A stretch of DNA of 64,000 nt, from the NCBI GenBank assembly GCA_036388415.1, contig DASVRW010000002.1, positions 603,396-667,395 of the forward strand, written 5' to 3'. Source of the stretch: Candidatus Saccharimonadales bacterium. Its GTDB lineage: Bacteria; Patescibacteriota; Saccharimonadia; Saccharimonadales; UBA4665. A program made the translations under genes and the position numbers. The notes under the pieces were generated by a model. The model was not told where the DNA came from. It saw nothing but the letters and a program-made list of their open reading frames with translations, and did not search any database. Shown piece by piece: positions 33,827-42,494 of this stretch (positions are counted from its first letter, which is position 1; every line of letters starts with the position of its first letter).

Positions 33827-34246
33827 TGGAGGAGCTGGCGGGCACCGCCCCCGCGTCCGCCGGTTTATCTTGGTTAGTCGTCTACAGGCATAGTCTCGCT
33901 CTGTTCTCCTGGGCGAACCATGGAGTCTTAAGGAACGACATATGAACGGACGAGTTGTTCATTCCAGCAATCCTAAGTCTTAGCGGACGCTATGGATCAT
34001 AGAATCCGAGCAACCAGATGAATTGGCGCGCACTTTGGATATCTGACGTCTCCGCGTGCACGGCTACTAGTAAACTAGGCAGCTAGTGCGAATGCACTCT
34101 TTGGAGCGAGCTTTGCAGCAAGCGTATCAATGAGTGATTCGCGGTCTTCAGTAGATGTTGCATCTAGAAGGTTTTTGTCTATAACGCTGACAAGCGACCT
34201 GCTGATCTAACCGATAAAGTCCAACGTCAAGCTTAAAGTCAGCCCC
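33827..34246 (-). ncRNA. ssrA: Transfer-messenger RNA (tmRNA)
   Basis: A 420-base one-piece tmRNA that rescues stalled ribosomes. The 5' end GGGGCTG pairs with CAGCTCC before T-CCA at 33827. A GCGGACGCGGG segment precedes the T-arm, as in other tmRNAs. The tag frame ends in ...AFALAA and TAG at 34077-34075. The probable resume codon GCA at 34161-34159 (about base 86) gives a 28-residue tag starting ATSTEDRESL, which is long. The T-loop is GGCGGTG instead of TTCRANT, and the D-loop lacks the usual GG pair (AAGCTTGAC instead of GGATTCGAC). No gene annotation would show this because the region has only chance open frames. Confidence 0.93.
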
Positions 34247-34334
34247 GTACGTGTTTACTTGGCATTGTAACCAAGCTAATGATTATTATAGCACATTTGT
34301 CGATATAAGCATAAGTTTTCTCTGCCGACTCGGT

Positions 34335-35507
34335 TTAGTAACCAATGATATTTCGCACGGTCGTGTAGGCAGGCTTCGGCTGGTAACTGGTGTTGAACAT
34401 GAGCGGCATTTCACCGGCGCCAAGCCAGGTGTGGCCATCATCGACGCCCCAAACTGTAATCCGGGTGCAACGGCTGACAGCCTGGCAGGCATTGGCAATA
34501 TTCGCATACATATTCGCCTGGGCCTTCAGCTTCTGAGCAGTCGTGCCGCCAGTCGGCGATGTTTTTACGTCCAGTTCGGTAAATTCTACGTCAACACCAA
34601 GATCAGCGAAGCGCTGGACATTGGCTTGGACTTCTTCGCGGGTCGGCGACCAGCCGCCCGGCTCTGTCTCTAAATGAGCCTGGAAGCCAACACCATGAAT
34701 CGGGACACCTTGGGCTTTGAGGTTTTTAACGAGATTATACATAGCCGTACTTTTGGGGTTGATCCACTCGACGCCGTAATCGTTCAGGAAAAGTTTGGCG
34801 GTTGGATCAGCTTCGTGGGCATACCGGAAAGCATTGGCGATATAGTTCGGGCCAAGAGCGTTATACCAGACGGTCTGCCGCCAGCCACCGTTATCGTCAA
34901 AGGGTTCGTTAACTACATCCCAGACAGGTACCTTTCCTCTGAAATGCGCCAGTACTGTCTGAATGTGGGTTTTCATAACTGGATCAAGCGTGGCAGCAGT
35001 CCAGCTGCGACCGGTGAGCCAGCCTGGGTTAGATACATGCCAGACGGTCGTGTGGCCGCGGATTTGCTTGCCGTTTGTTAGGGCGAAATTGACCATGGCG
35101 TCAGCAGTCCCAAAATTGAATTGTCCCTGCTGCGGTTGTAATGGCTCCATTTTCATTTCCCACTCAGCAGATAATGAACTGAAGTTCTGCAGGAAGGTAT
35201 TCCGGTAGGTAGCATTGCTGTTGATAGTGCCGATTTGGATGGCAGCACCCAGCGTGACCTTGCTGCGGCTGGCGCCGAACGTAACCGCATTGCCTCCAGA
35301 AGCAGTCGTATCCCTCACGACTGACGCCGGCGCCGACAATGTGCCGCCCTCCGGCTCAGCTGCGACGAGAGGAGTTGCGGCTTTACTTATCATCAATGTG
35401 ACGATGCCAGCCGCTACAATCATCAGGACAATACAGATCGCCACAATATTTGGTCGTCGTGAGCTGAGCTTAGTAGTATGTCGGTTTTTTTTAGTTTTTG
35501 TGGCCAT
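34335..35507 (-). CDS. Membrane-anchored GH10 endo-beta-1,4-xylanase
   Basis: A 390-residue secreted or anchored xylanase. A basic start and one hydrophobic helix (IVAICIVLMIVAAGIVTLMIS, residues 21-41) are followed by the Saccharibacteria-type segment AAEPEGGTLSAP...DTTASGGNAVTFG. The GH10 barrel starts near residue 84. The acid/base is Glu201 in VWDVVNEPFDD and the nucleophile Glu311 in VEFTELDV; GHTTVWHVSNP and GVGFQAHLE are also typical. It should cut xylan or related glucans outside the cell. It is transcribed in the same direction as ksgA. Confidence 0.93.
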   Translation of the reverse strand: MATKTKKNRHTTKLSSRRPNIVAICIVLMIVAAGIVTLMISKAATPLVAAEPEGGTLSAPASVVRDTTASGGNAVTFGASRSKVTLGAAIQIGTINSNATYRNTFLQNFSSLSAEWEMKMEPLQPQQGQFNFGTADAMVNFALTNGKQIRGHTTVWHVSNPGWLTGRSWTAATLDPVMKTHIQTVLAHFRGKVPVWDVVNEPFDDNGGWRQTVWYNALGPNYIANAFRYAHEADPTAKLFLNDYGVEWINPKSTAMYNLVKNLKAQGVPIHGVGFQAHLETEPGGWSPTREEVQANVQRFADLGVDVEFTELDVKTSPTGGTTAQKLKAQANMYANIANACQAVSRCTRITVWGVDDGHTWLGAGEMPLMFNTSYQPKPAYTTVRNIIGY

Positions 35508-35542
35508 ATAACTATTAGCCTATCATGCTAATGCTTTGGTAT

Positions 35543-36334
35543 TCAACCCTTTTTTACATAGGCACTGTAGAGTTCGTGCCATTGATCCAGCGACAGATTC
35601 TGTGCCCGTAGCTGCGGGCTGATACTGGCTTGTTCGAGCAGCGCAGTTGTTTGTTGTTTGTCCAGATGCAGGCCGGCACTGAGCGAATTAAGCAGTGTCT
35701 TACGCTTGGCGCCAAACCCGGCTTTGACGAGACGGAAATACTGTTTGCTATCAACGTCAGGAAACAGCAGTACGTCCCGGCGTTTTAGTACCACAATCTG
35801 TGAATCCACCTTTGGCGGCGGCGTAAACAATTCGGCGCCAACAACTGGGCCGAGTGATACTTCCCAGTAATACTGGCTGGTTACGCCGAGTATCGACAAC
35901 TGCCCTGGGGACGCTGCCAGCCGCTCGGCGACTTCTTTTTGCACGAGCAAGGCAGCAATAGCTGGCGAGTTGGAGGACTCAGACAGCACACGGACAAGTT
36001 TACTCGTCAAATAATACGGAATGTTAGCGACAACCTTATAATCAGTCGCCATCGTCGTCAGGTCAAACCGCAAAATGTCACTCTGTACAACCCGAAGGTT
36101 TGCAGCCGGCACACGCTTCGCGAGATCACGTGCCAATGCTGGATCGAATTCAACTGCCGTGACTGCCGCTGCCGACTGTACGAGTAGCCGGGTGAGCGCA
36201 CCGGGGCCTGGACCAATTTCGAGTACGACGTCGTCGGGCTGAACGTCGGCAGCAATCAGCATATTTTCGAGGCTGAGCTCGTCGTCAAGCCAATGTTGGC
36301 CAAGAGACTTGTTAGGTATCGGATTGTTTGTCAT
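35543..36334 (-). CDS. rsmA: 16S rRNA dimethyladenosine transferase KsgA/RsmA
   Basis: A 263-residue methyltransferase that dimethylates two adjacent adenines near the 3' end of 16S rRNA. Motifs: SLGQHWLDD at the start (usually GQNFL), SAM loop VLEIGPGPGALTRLL at about 40-54, VVQSDIL, the catalytic NIPYYLTSKLV at about 107, and FTPPPKVDSQIVVLKRR. TTATAT lies seven bases before the ATG, so a leaderless start is possible. The gene is 35 bases upstream of the xylanase gene. Confidence 0.95.
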   Translation of the reverse strand: MTNNPIPNKSLGQHWLDDELSLENMLIAADVQPDDVVLEIGPGPGALTRLLVQSAAAVTAVEFDPALARDLAKRVPAANLRVVQSDILRFDLTTMATDYKVVANIPYYLTSKLVRVLSESSNSPAIAALLVQKEVAERLAASPGQLSILGVTSQYYWEVSLGPVVGAELFTPPPKVDSQIVVLKRRDVLLFPDVDSKQYFRLVKAGFGAKRKTLLNSLSAGLHLDKQQTTALLEQASISPQLRAQNLSLDQWHELYSAYVKKG

Positions 36335-36490
36335 AGGAGTTATATAAGAATACGTTATTACCAGTCTGTCGTGAAGTCCGAACCTTGGAAGCTATGCGAG
36401 ATTATGCAGTAATTCATGACAGCGCGCGATGCAAGTCGATGTGGTACCGAGCCAGCCCAGCGAATCGGTCTTACCGGGCTATCGAAAACA

Positions 36491-37780
36491 TTACCAGTGG
36501 TGGTTGCGCAGCCAGTAGTTATAAGCCCCAGCCCAGCCGCCATGACGCGTCACGGCGTAGTGGTTGCACCATCGCAGCTGCGTGACGGGATTAGTGCCCC
36601 AATCCGGGCCGCCACCCCTAGAAGCGTTCGCCATTTTACTACCCGGTGTTGACTGGCAGAGGCCATAGCCAACGCTCGGGTCTGTTGGTGTGCCATGGTA
36701 CGGCGGGCAGCCGCCGTATTCACCCTGCCACTTTGTCGGACACCAGCCAGATTCACGGCCAATGATATAGTCGGCGTACTGGTAGTCACTCGGTGCGATG
36801 CCAGCCAGTGCCATATCACCTTTGATGCCGCTGAGGTTAGCGCCTTGTGCGGTAATCTGCGTCACTGGCTGCTGGACGATGACCGTCTGCATGGCCTTGC
36901 GGCTGACCTCGACACCATTCTGCGTATTGATTTCGTACGTTACCGCACGCTTACCAGGCGCGCCCTGCTGCCGGACAGCTGATACGCCGTAGGACAGTGT
37001 GTTGTCAGGCACCAGCTGCACCGGCATCGGGATGTCTTCCTGGACTGTTGCCGTCGTCAGCCCGTTACGGATAATAGCAATCCGAGCGTCAGCTGTAATC
37101 GGCGCGTCAATCCCTGGGTTAACGATATCCTGTGGCTTGAGATTTACTTTCTTCTCGGCCAGCAGTTGTCGAATCGTCGTAGCGTGAGTCCGCATGACGA
37201 TTGGTGCGCCATACAAATTCACATTAATTGGCGTCGCCCGGTCAATGATCACCTCATGGCCAATACTGCCGTCAGCCACAAAATTACTGACTGGCCGGGT
37301 TTCTATAGTGTCCTCAGGATAAATAGTCAGCCCGGCCTGGCGGGCGACGCTGCGCGATGTTGTCGCTGCGCTGAAGGCAAATTGTTTTTGGTCGCCGTCC
37401 ACGATTGCCACTGGTACGGCACGGTAAATATTGATCCGGAAATCATCCTGCTGTATCGGCGTTGACAGCACCGGTTCGACGATGTCACCGTCATTGACTT
37501 TGAGATTAAGCTTTTTGAGCAAAGCGCCGACAGTCGGTTCTTTGCTTGATACGATCTGTTGCTGCGAATCGTGTGATATATACACAACATTCGGACTGAT
37601 CGTTGCTGGCTGGCGATTGAAAATGGCGAGTAGTAATCCGGTAATACCGATAAGGCAGAGCAGCGTAAACACTGGCACCGCAAACGGGTGGCGGGCAGCC
37701 AACCGGGCACGCTTGACGTGTTTACTGTGATTTTGGCGATACGTATTGCGGTAGCGCTGATACTGTTTCTTCATAGGCAT
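36491..37780 (-). CDS. Cell-wall protein with DUF348, G5 and transglycosylase-like domain
   Basis: A 429-residue exported cell-wall protein of resuscitation-promoting-factor style. After a basic N-terminus, one hydrophobic helix (VPVFTLLCLIGITGLLLAIF) anchors or exports it. Three DUF348 repeats follow (VGALLKKLNLKVNDGDIVEP; ARQAGLTIYPEDTIE; IRQLLAEKKVNLKPQDIV), then a G5 domain (AVRQQGAPGKRAVTYEI...). The last 100 residues are a lysozyme/transglycosylase-like domain with the likely catalytic glutamate in IIGRESGW and four cysteines. It should cleave peptidoglycan glycan strands. Confidence 0.88.
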   Translation of the reverse strand: MPMKKQYQRYRNTYRQNHSKHVKRARLAARHPFAVPVFTLLCLIGITGLLLAIFNRQPATISPNVVYISHDSQQQIVSSKEPTVGALLKKLNLKVNDGDIVEPVLSTPIQQDDFRINIYRAVPVAIVDGDQKQFAFSAATTSRSVARQAGLTIYPEDTIETRPVSNFVADGSIGHEVIIDRATPINVNLYGAPIVMRTHATTIRQLLAEKKVNLKPQDIVNPGIDAPITADARIAIIRNGLTTATVQEDIPMPVQLVPDNTLSYGVSAVRQQGAPGKRAVTYEINTQNGVEVSRKAMQTVIVQQPVTQITAQGANLSGIKGDMALAGIAPSDYQYADYIIGRESGWCPTKWQGEYGGCPPYHGTPTDPSVGYGLCQSTPGSKMANASRGGGPDWGTNPVTQLRWCNHYAVTRHGGWAGAYNYWLRNHHW

Positions 37781-37970
37781 AGCTTGCGAGATGTTAGGAA
37801 GTTATAACGGTAAAACCTCTCGATAACTACGCCTCATTGTAGCAAAACCGGGATGGTATGACAAAGTCGGCCTGCAGCCAGTGTGTGTCTCGGTGTGTCT
37901 CTGTTTCTATTTCGTTGTAGGCTTCAGTTGCGACTACGCGGCTCACTATCTTTGTACCGTCCAGCTCGCA

Positions 37971-38426
37971 TTACAAGCGGGCAGCCGCAACCGCCGTGTG
38001 AACATCAAGCCCAAACTGCTCAGGTGTTACCTGCTTTGGATTCACCCAGCTGGCATCGGTAATCTCAAATCGCTGCAAATCAAGCGCTGGCTTTTGCGGC
38101 AACTGCACAGTGTAATAATGACACATGAAGCGTAAGCCGCGTGAGCGGTATAATTCGCTCCTTAGAAATTCAATATCAGCTGACTGCAACGTCAGGCCGA
38201 TCTCCTCTCGAACTTCACGCAGCAATCCACTCGTCTTGTCTTCGCGGCGATGCAACCCTCCGCCGGGCAGTGACCAGCGGCCATCCCCAAGCCAGGTTTT
38301 CGTGACCAAAATCTCATCTTCGCAGACAATGAGCAATCTGGTTCGCTGGCTCCATCGCAGATACAGCCATAGTCCGGGCCAGCTCAGCCAAAAGGCGACA
38401 ATGCCAAGTCGCGTTGGCAGCCGCAT
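37971..38426 (-). CDS. NUDIX hydrolase with N-terminal hydrophobic segment
   Basis: A 151-residue NUDIX protein. The box is GGGLHRREDKTSGLLREVREEIGL at about residues 54-77. The N-terminus (LGIVAFWLSWPGLWLYLRW) is hydrophobic and could associate with the membrane. The first base of its start codon overlaps the end of the helicase gene, so the two are cotranscribed. Substrate unknown. Confidence 0.85.
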   Translation of the reverse strand: MRLPTRLGIVAFWLSWPGLWLYLRWSQRTRLLIVCEDEILVTKTWLGDGRWSLPGGGLHRREDKTSGLLREVREEIGLTLQSADIEFLRSELYRSRGLRFMCHYYTVQLPQKPALDLQRFEITDASWVNPKQVTPEQFGLDVHTAVAAARL

Positions 38427-40669
38427 TACAGCTTTTCAAGCGGCGCAAAACCGATGTTTAGTTTTTTGGCGCCTTTGCCTTTGAAATATATCGTTGCGAC
38501 ATCGCCATCCAGCTCCATAATCTGCCCAACCCCGAAGACCTGGTGACGCACTGCATCGCCCTCGTCCAAATCAGGCACGTAGCGCGGTTCGCCGTTGTCA
38601 GGTTCGGCCGGTGCTCCCAGTATGCCTGGCGCTGGCGTATTGCGAATACTGTCAAGCGCGAAGCCGCCGAAGGCTCCACCACCGCTACCGTGGCCCCCAG
38701 ACTGGCCGTAGACGCCGCGGTCACCGCCGGTGAATCCGAAGCTGCCTGCGTCCGACTGGATATCGCCGCCTATTTCACTCAGGAACCGTGATGGTGGATT
38801 GTGCTGGACACCGCCGTACAGCATACGACTGGTCGCGCACATCAGGTACAGCTCTTCGCGGGCTCTGGTCATACCGACGTAACACAGACGGCGCTCCTCC
38901 TCCATTTCCGCTTGATCATAGAGGGCGCGGGAATGTGGAAAGATGGTTTCTTCAAGTCCGGCCATGAACACCACCGGGAATTCCAGGCCTTTGGCGGCAT
39001 GCAGCGTCATCATCGTCACAGCGTCACCACTGAGGTCGGCACTGTCGATATCGCTGACCAGACTGATTTCCTCAAGAAAACCATCCAGTCCGACTTCGGC
39101 ATAGCTCTGCGCGACACTGAGCAATTCACGGACATTTTCCTGGCGAGATTCGCCCTGCGGCGTGCCATCGTCCAGATAATGCAGATAATCAATCCGCCGC
39201 AGGAGCGAATCGAGCAGCCCGGTGACCGGCACTTCGTCCACCATCCGGCGCAGACTGAGCAGAATATCACCGAGCTCTGTGAGCGCCTTACGGGCTTTAG
39301 CCGTCACGTCCATGCAGGTTGCTGCCTGTGTCAGCGCCTGCGACATACTGAGATCAAGCGACCGCTGCCAGGCAAAGAAATTTTGCAATGATTTCGCACC
39401 GACACCGCGGGTTGGCACATTAACGATCCGCTCAAAACTAATGCGGTCGTCAGGTTGATAGATCAGTCGTAGATAGGCAACGATGTCTTTGATTTCCTTG
39501 CGGTCATAAAAGCGCTGGCCACCGACGATGCGGTACGGCACGCCGTAATGAATAAACGCTTCTTCCAGCGACCGGCTCTGGGCGTTCGTGCGGTACAGTA
39601 CAGCGTAATCCCGGTAGGAGCGCGTGCCGCTGTCGATGCCGCGGCGCATAGCAACCACAATAGCTTCACCTTCGGCCCGCTCATTGATGACCTGCTTGAG
39701 CTGCACCGGCAGTCCATTGCCAGCCTGAGTCCACAGTTCCTTGTCGGACCGCTGCGCATTTTTGGATATGATGGCATGAGCAGCATCAAGAATATGCTTC
39801 GTCGAACGGTAATTCTGTTCAAGCTTAATTACGGTACATTCCGGATAATCCCGTTCGAAGTTCAAAATATTACGGAAATCGGCACCTCTCCAACTATAAA
39901 TCGATTGCCAGTCGTCACCGACTACAGCAATATTATTATCAGGATTTGTCAATAATTTGACCAGTTTGTACTGCGCCAGGTTGGTATCCTGATACTCGTC
40001 AATCATGATGTATTTGAACTGAGTGCGCCATTTTTGGCAGACTTCGGCGTGGTTTTCGAGCATACCGACGGTGCGGTTAATCAGATCATCAAAATCAAGC
40101 GCTGAGGCGTCCTTCAGTATTCGCTGGTATATCGGGAAGACCTGAGCCGCTGTCTGCTGCGCCGGGCTGTTCGCTACGCCCTTGTATTCGTCAGGACTCA
40201 GCATTTCATTTTTGGCATTGCTAATCAGGCCCGATATCATCCGGGCCGGAAAGGCTTTTTCATCGAGCATCAGTTGCTTGCTGGCCTGTTTGACCGCTGA
40301 TTGGCGGTCTGATTCATCAAATATGACGAATGTTTTCGGAATACCGATATAGTCACCGTCTTGGCGTAGCAACCGGACGCAGATACCGTGAAAGGTGCCC
40401 ATGTACGGCATAAAGCTGCGATTGTCAGAATTTTGTCCAACCAGCTCGCCGACGCGGTGCCGCATTTCTTTGGCTGCCTTGTTGGTGAAGGTGACGGCCA
40501 GGATGTTATACGGCGTCGCCCGATGGGAAGCGATCAGATAGGCGATGCGGTGCGTCAACGTCTTGGTCTTACCTGATCCGGCGCCGGCCTGGATGAGGAG
40601 CGGCCCTTCAGTCGTTTCAACGGCTCGCCGCTGCTCTGGGTTCAACCCCGTCAATAAGTCATCAAGCAT
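38426..40669 (-). CDS. pcrA: UvrD/PcrA-type superfamily 1 DNA helicase
   Basis: A 747-residue 3'-5' helicase for repair and replication restart. Motif I is GAGSGKTKTLTHR (about 31-43), motif II DEYQDTN (about 224-230), motif III VGDDWQSIYSWRGA, motif IV EQNYRST, and motif VI YVGMTRAREELYL. The C-terminus is glycine-rich, then ends in a Tudor-like segment (HQVFGVGQIMELDGDVATIYF) as in PcrA. Whether it is UvrD or PcrA in role cannot be fixed from sequence. Confidence 0.95.
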   Translation of the reverse strand: MLDDLLTGLNPEQRRAVETTEGPLLIQAGAGSGKTKTLTHRIAYLIASHRATPYNILAVTFTNKAAKEMRHRVGELVGQNSDNRSFMPYMGTFHGICVRLLRQDGDYIGIPKTFVIFDESDRQSAVKQASKQLMLDEKAFPARMISGLISNAKNEMLSPDEYKGVANSPAQQTAAQVFPIYQRILKDASALDFDDLINRTVGMLENHAEVCQKWRTQFKYIMIDEYQDTNLAQYKLVKLLTNPDNNIAVVGDDWQSIYSWRGADFRNILNFERDYPECTVIKLEQNYRSTKHILDAAHAIISKNAQRSDKELWTQAGNGLPVQLKQVINERAEGEAIVVAMRRGIDSGTRSYRDYAVLYRTNAQSRSLEEAFIHYGVPYRIVGGQRFYDRKEIKDIVAYLRLIYQPDDRISFERIVNVPTRGVGAKSLQNFFAWQRSLDLSMSQALTQAATCMDVTAKARKALTELGDILLSLRRMVDEVPVTGLLDSLLRRIDYLHYLDDGTPQGESRQENVRELLSVAQSYAEVGLDGFLEEISLVSDIDSADLSGDAVTMMTLHAAKGLEFPVVFMAGLEETIFPHSRALYDQAEMEEERRLCYVGMTRAREELYLMCATSRMLYGGVQHNPPSRFLSEIGGDIQSDAGSFGFTGGDRGVYGQSGGHGSGGGAFGGFALDSIRNTPAPGILGAPAEPDNGEPRYVPDLDEGDAVRHQVFGVGQIMELDGDVATIYFKGKGAKKLNIGFAPLEKL

Positions 40670-40776
40670 CAGTTTGCTACCTTGTTATCCCTCGTCATCA
40701 TCCTTGTCATCATATTATTTTAACAAGCAGCAGCGACTTCAGCTTGTTGTTGAATTGTTTGAACCCATTTCAAGTC

Positions 40777-41655
40777 TTAATTACTGAAAAAATGCGTGAT
40801 CGGCCGGATGCCGTCTATCATGATAAAGCCGGCATCAAGTGCCAGGTCAATCCACAGCAGCGCCAATAAGATAATCAAAATTAATCCGAATATAAAGACG
40901 TGCTTGCTACGGCGCTTTTCGACAGCATTGATTGGCAAGAAGTATGATTTCTGTTCGACCAGCGTATCAATCTCATCTTGCGCCCGAGCATCGGCTTCCA
41001 GCTTGGCGGCATCCCTGTCAATGGCGGCAACTGGTGACGGATCGGCGTCCATCGGCAGCTGGTCTGACTGCGAATCAGGTGACGGTGCCACATCAGGCGT
41101 GGATTTTGTATCAGCCGAAGCGGGTAAGTCAGTTGTTGGCCTCGAACCAGCACTGGCTGGTTTTTTTGCCGACGGCGTGTCCGCGACCGACACCGCGGCT
41201 GCTGTATCGGTCGACTTGCCGACGTGCGATGTTTCAGCGGGAGTCGTCCCACTAAATGCCGCCGTTGCCAGCGCCACGGTATCAATTTTCTGTGGAACAG
41301 CGTGGTCGCGGCCGACCGTATGATCAACCACGCCATCAGCATCAATGTCCTGACCGTCTCGTCCATTTAATCCCATAGCTTCTGCTGCTGGTGCGGCAGA
41401 AATCTCTTCCAGCGGCGTAATGACAAGTTTTGGAGCGGCTAATGCCTGCGGCTCGGCTTCAGCAACGGGCGCATTGACGGCAGGCTTTTGAACAACCATC
41501 GGATCTTGCATAATCGTCCGGTTCGTCACGATCACCGGCCGGGCGGATGACCCCGCTGGCTGGAGTGTACCTGGCCGAGCTACGTCAAAAATGCGCACCG
41601 GCTGGCTCGAGAGGTTATCTGGCTTATTGTCTGGTTTTGTTTTTTTTGTCGGCAT
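40777..41655 (-). CDS. Low-complexity protein with C-terminal membrane helix
   Basis: A 292-residue protein typical of Saccharibacteria. A basic, disordered N-terminus contains RPVIVTNRTIMQDPMVV near residues 39-55, then a long Ala/Pro/Asp/Ser-rich region. A basic stretch (NAVEKRRSKH) and one hydrophobic helix (VFIFGLILIILLALLWIDLAL) lie near the end. It is probably anchored with its long tail in the cytoplasm. Function unknown. It is upstream of the helicase and downstream of tpiA on the same strand. Confidence 0.7.
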   Translation of the reverse strand: MPTKKTKPDNKPDNLSSQPVRIFDVARPGTLQPAGSSARPVIVTNRTIMQDPMVVQKPAVNAPVAEAEPQALAAPKLVITPLEEISAAPAAEAMGLNGRDGQDIDADGVVDHTVGRDHAVPQKIDTVALATAAFSGTTPAETSHVGKSTDTAAAVSVADTPSAKKPASAGSRPTTDLPASADTKSTPDVAPSPDSQSDQLPMDADPSPVAAIDRDAAKLEADARAQDEIDTLVEQKSYFLPINAVEKRRSKHVFIFGLILIILLALLWIDLALDAGFIMIDGIRPITHFFSN

Positions 41656-41670
41656 AACAATTCTCTGGGA

Positions 41671-42444
41671 CTATTCATGCAGCGCACGGTAGGCGCTATC
41701 AACAATTGCGCTGAATTTTGCATAATTCAAGCTAGCGGCGCCGACGAGCACGCCATTGCAGCCTGGCAGATCCAGATAAGCCCGTGCGTCTTGCTCGTCA
41801 ACACTGCCACCATACACTATTCGGACATTTTCGGCAGCCGTCGCCCCGTAGAGCTCTTTGATCTGGAAACGAATATAATTAAATGCCTTTTGCATATCAT
41901 CCGGCTTGGCAATTTCGCCCTGAAAAGTTGAGATGGCCCAAATTGGCTCATAGGCAATGACGATATTATCAATATCATCAGAGGTCACGTTGCTCAGTGC
42001 GGTCGTTAATTGATCGTGGATAACCTGTTTGGTCTCGCCGGCGTCGCGCTCTTGCTTGGTTTCACCGATACAGAGAATCGGCGTGATGCCGTTCCGGACA
42101 GCGGCAGTCACCTTGTCGCGGATGAGCTCCAGCGATTCACCGAAGTAGACCCGGCGGGCTGAGTGTCCAACAATACTGTAATGAACCAAGCCTTGCAGCA
42201 TCGCAAACGACACTTCGCCCGTAAAGGCGCCTTCGTCGACTGGGTAACCGTCTTGGGCGCACAAGCGGAACTTGCGGCGGTCCAGCTCAACACTGAGTGG
42301 CTGCAGGCTGAGCATGCTCGGAGCTACGACAATTTCAATATCGCGGTGCGCCTGGATCCGTTCGCTATATCGGTGCAGCAGCGCGCTCGCTTCGTGTGTC
42401 CGAAGGTGCATTTTCCAATTGGCAATGATGAGTGTTTTTTTCAT
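41671..42444 (-). CDS. tpiA: Triose-phosphate isomerase, atypical motifs
   Basis: A 257-residue enzyme interconverting dihydroxyacetone phosphate and glyceraldehyde 3-phosphate. Present are Asn9/Lys11 (IIANWKMH), His94 (GHSARR) and catalytic Glu166 (IAYEPIWAI). Two positions deviate: the nearly invariant GHSERR is GHSARR (Ala96 for Glu), and loop 6 reads AISTFQGE instead of AIGTGK. VYGGSV and GVLVGAASL near the end are normal. It may be less active or differently tuned. It is adjacent to pgk and pyk on the same strand. Confidence 0.93.
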   Translation of the reverse strand: MKKTLIIANWKMHLRTHEASALLHRYSERIQAHRDIEIVVAPSMLSLQPLSVELDRRKFRLCAQDGYPVDEGAFTGEVSFAMLQGLVHYSIVGHSARRVYFGESLELIRDKVTAAVRNGITPILCIGETKQERDAGETKQVIHDQLTTALSNVTSDDIDNIVIAYEPIWAISTFQGEIAKPDDMQKAFNYIRFQIKELYGATAAENVRIVYGGSVDEQDARAYLDLPGCNGVLVGAASLNYAKFSAIVDSAYRALHE

Positions 42445-42494
42445 AGCTTATACTTCTAATGCTTGCATTTTATACCATTGTACAATGGACAGCA

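Noticed and set aside
33691-33945. Open frame of 84 codons on the plus strand
   Set aside because: It overlaps the tmRNA 3' part in antisense; the RNA explains the conservation-like patterns.
40796-41323. Open frame of 175 codons on the plus strand
   Set aside because: It is antisense to the low-complexity membrane protein gene, whose repetitive codons keep the other strand open.
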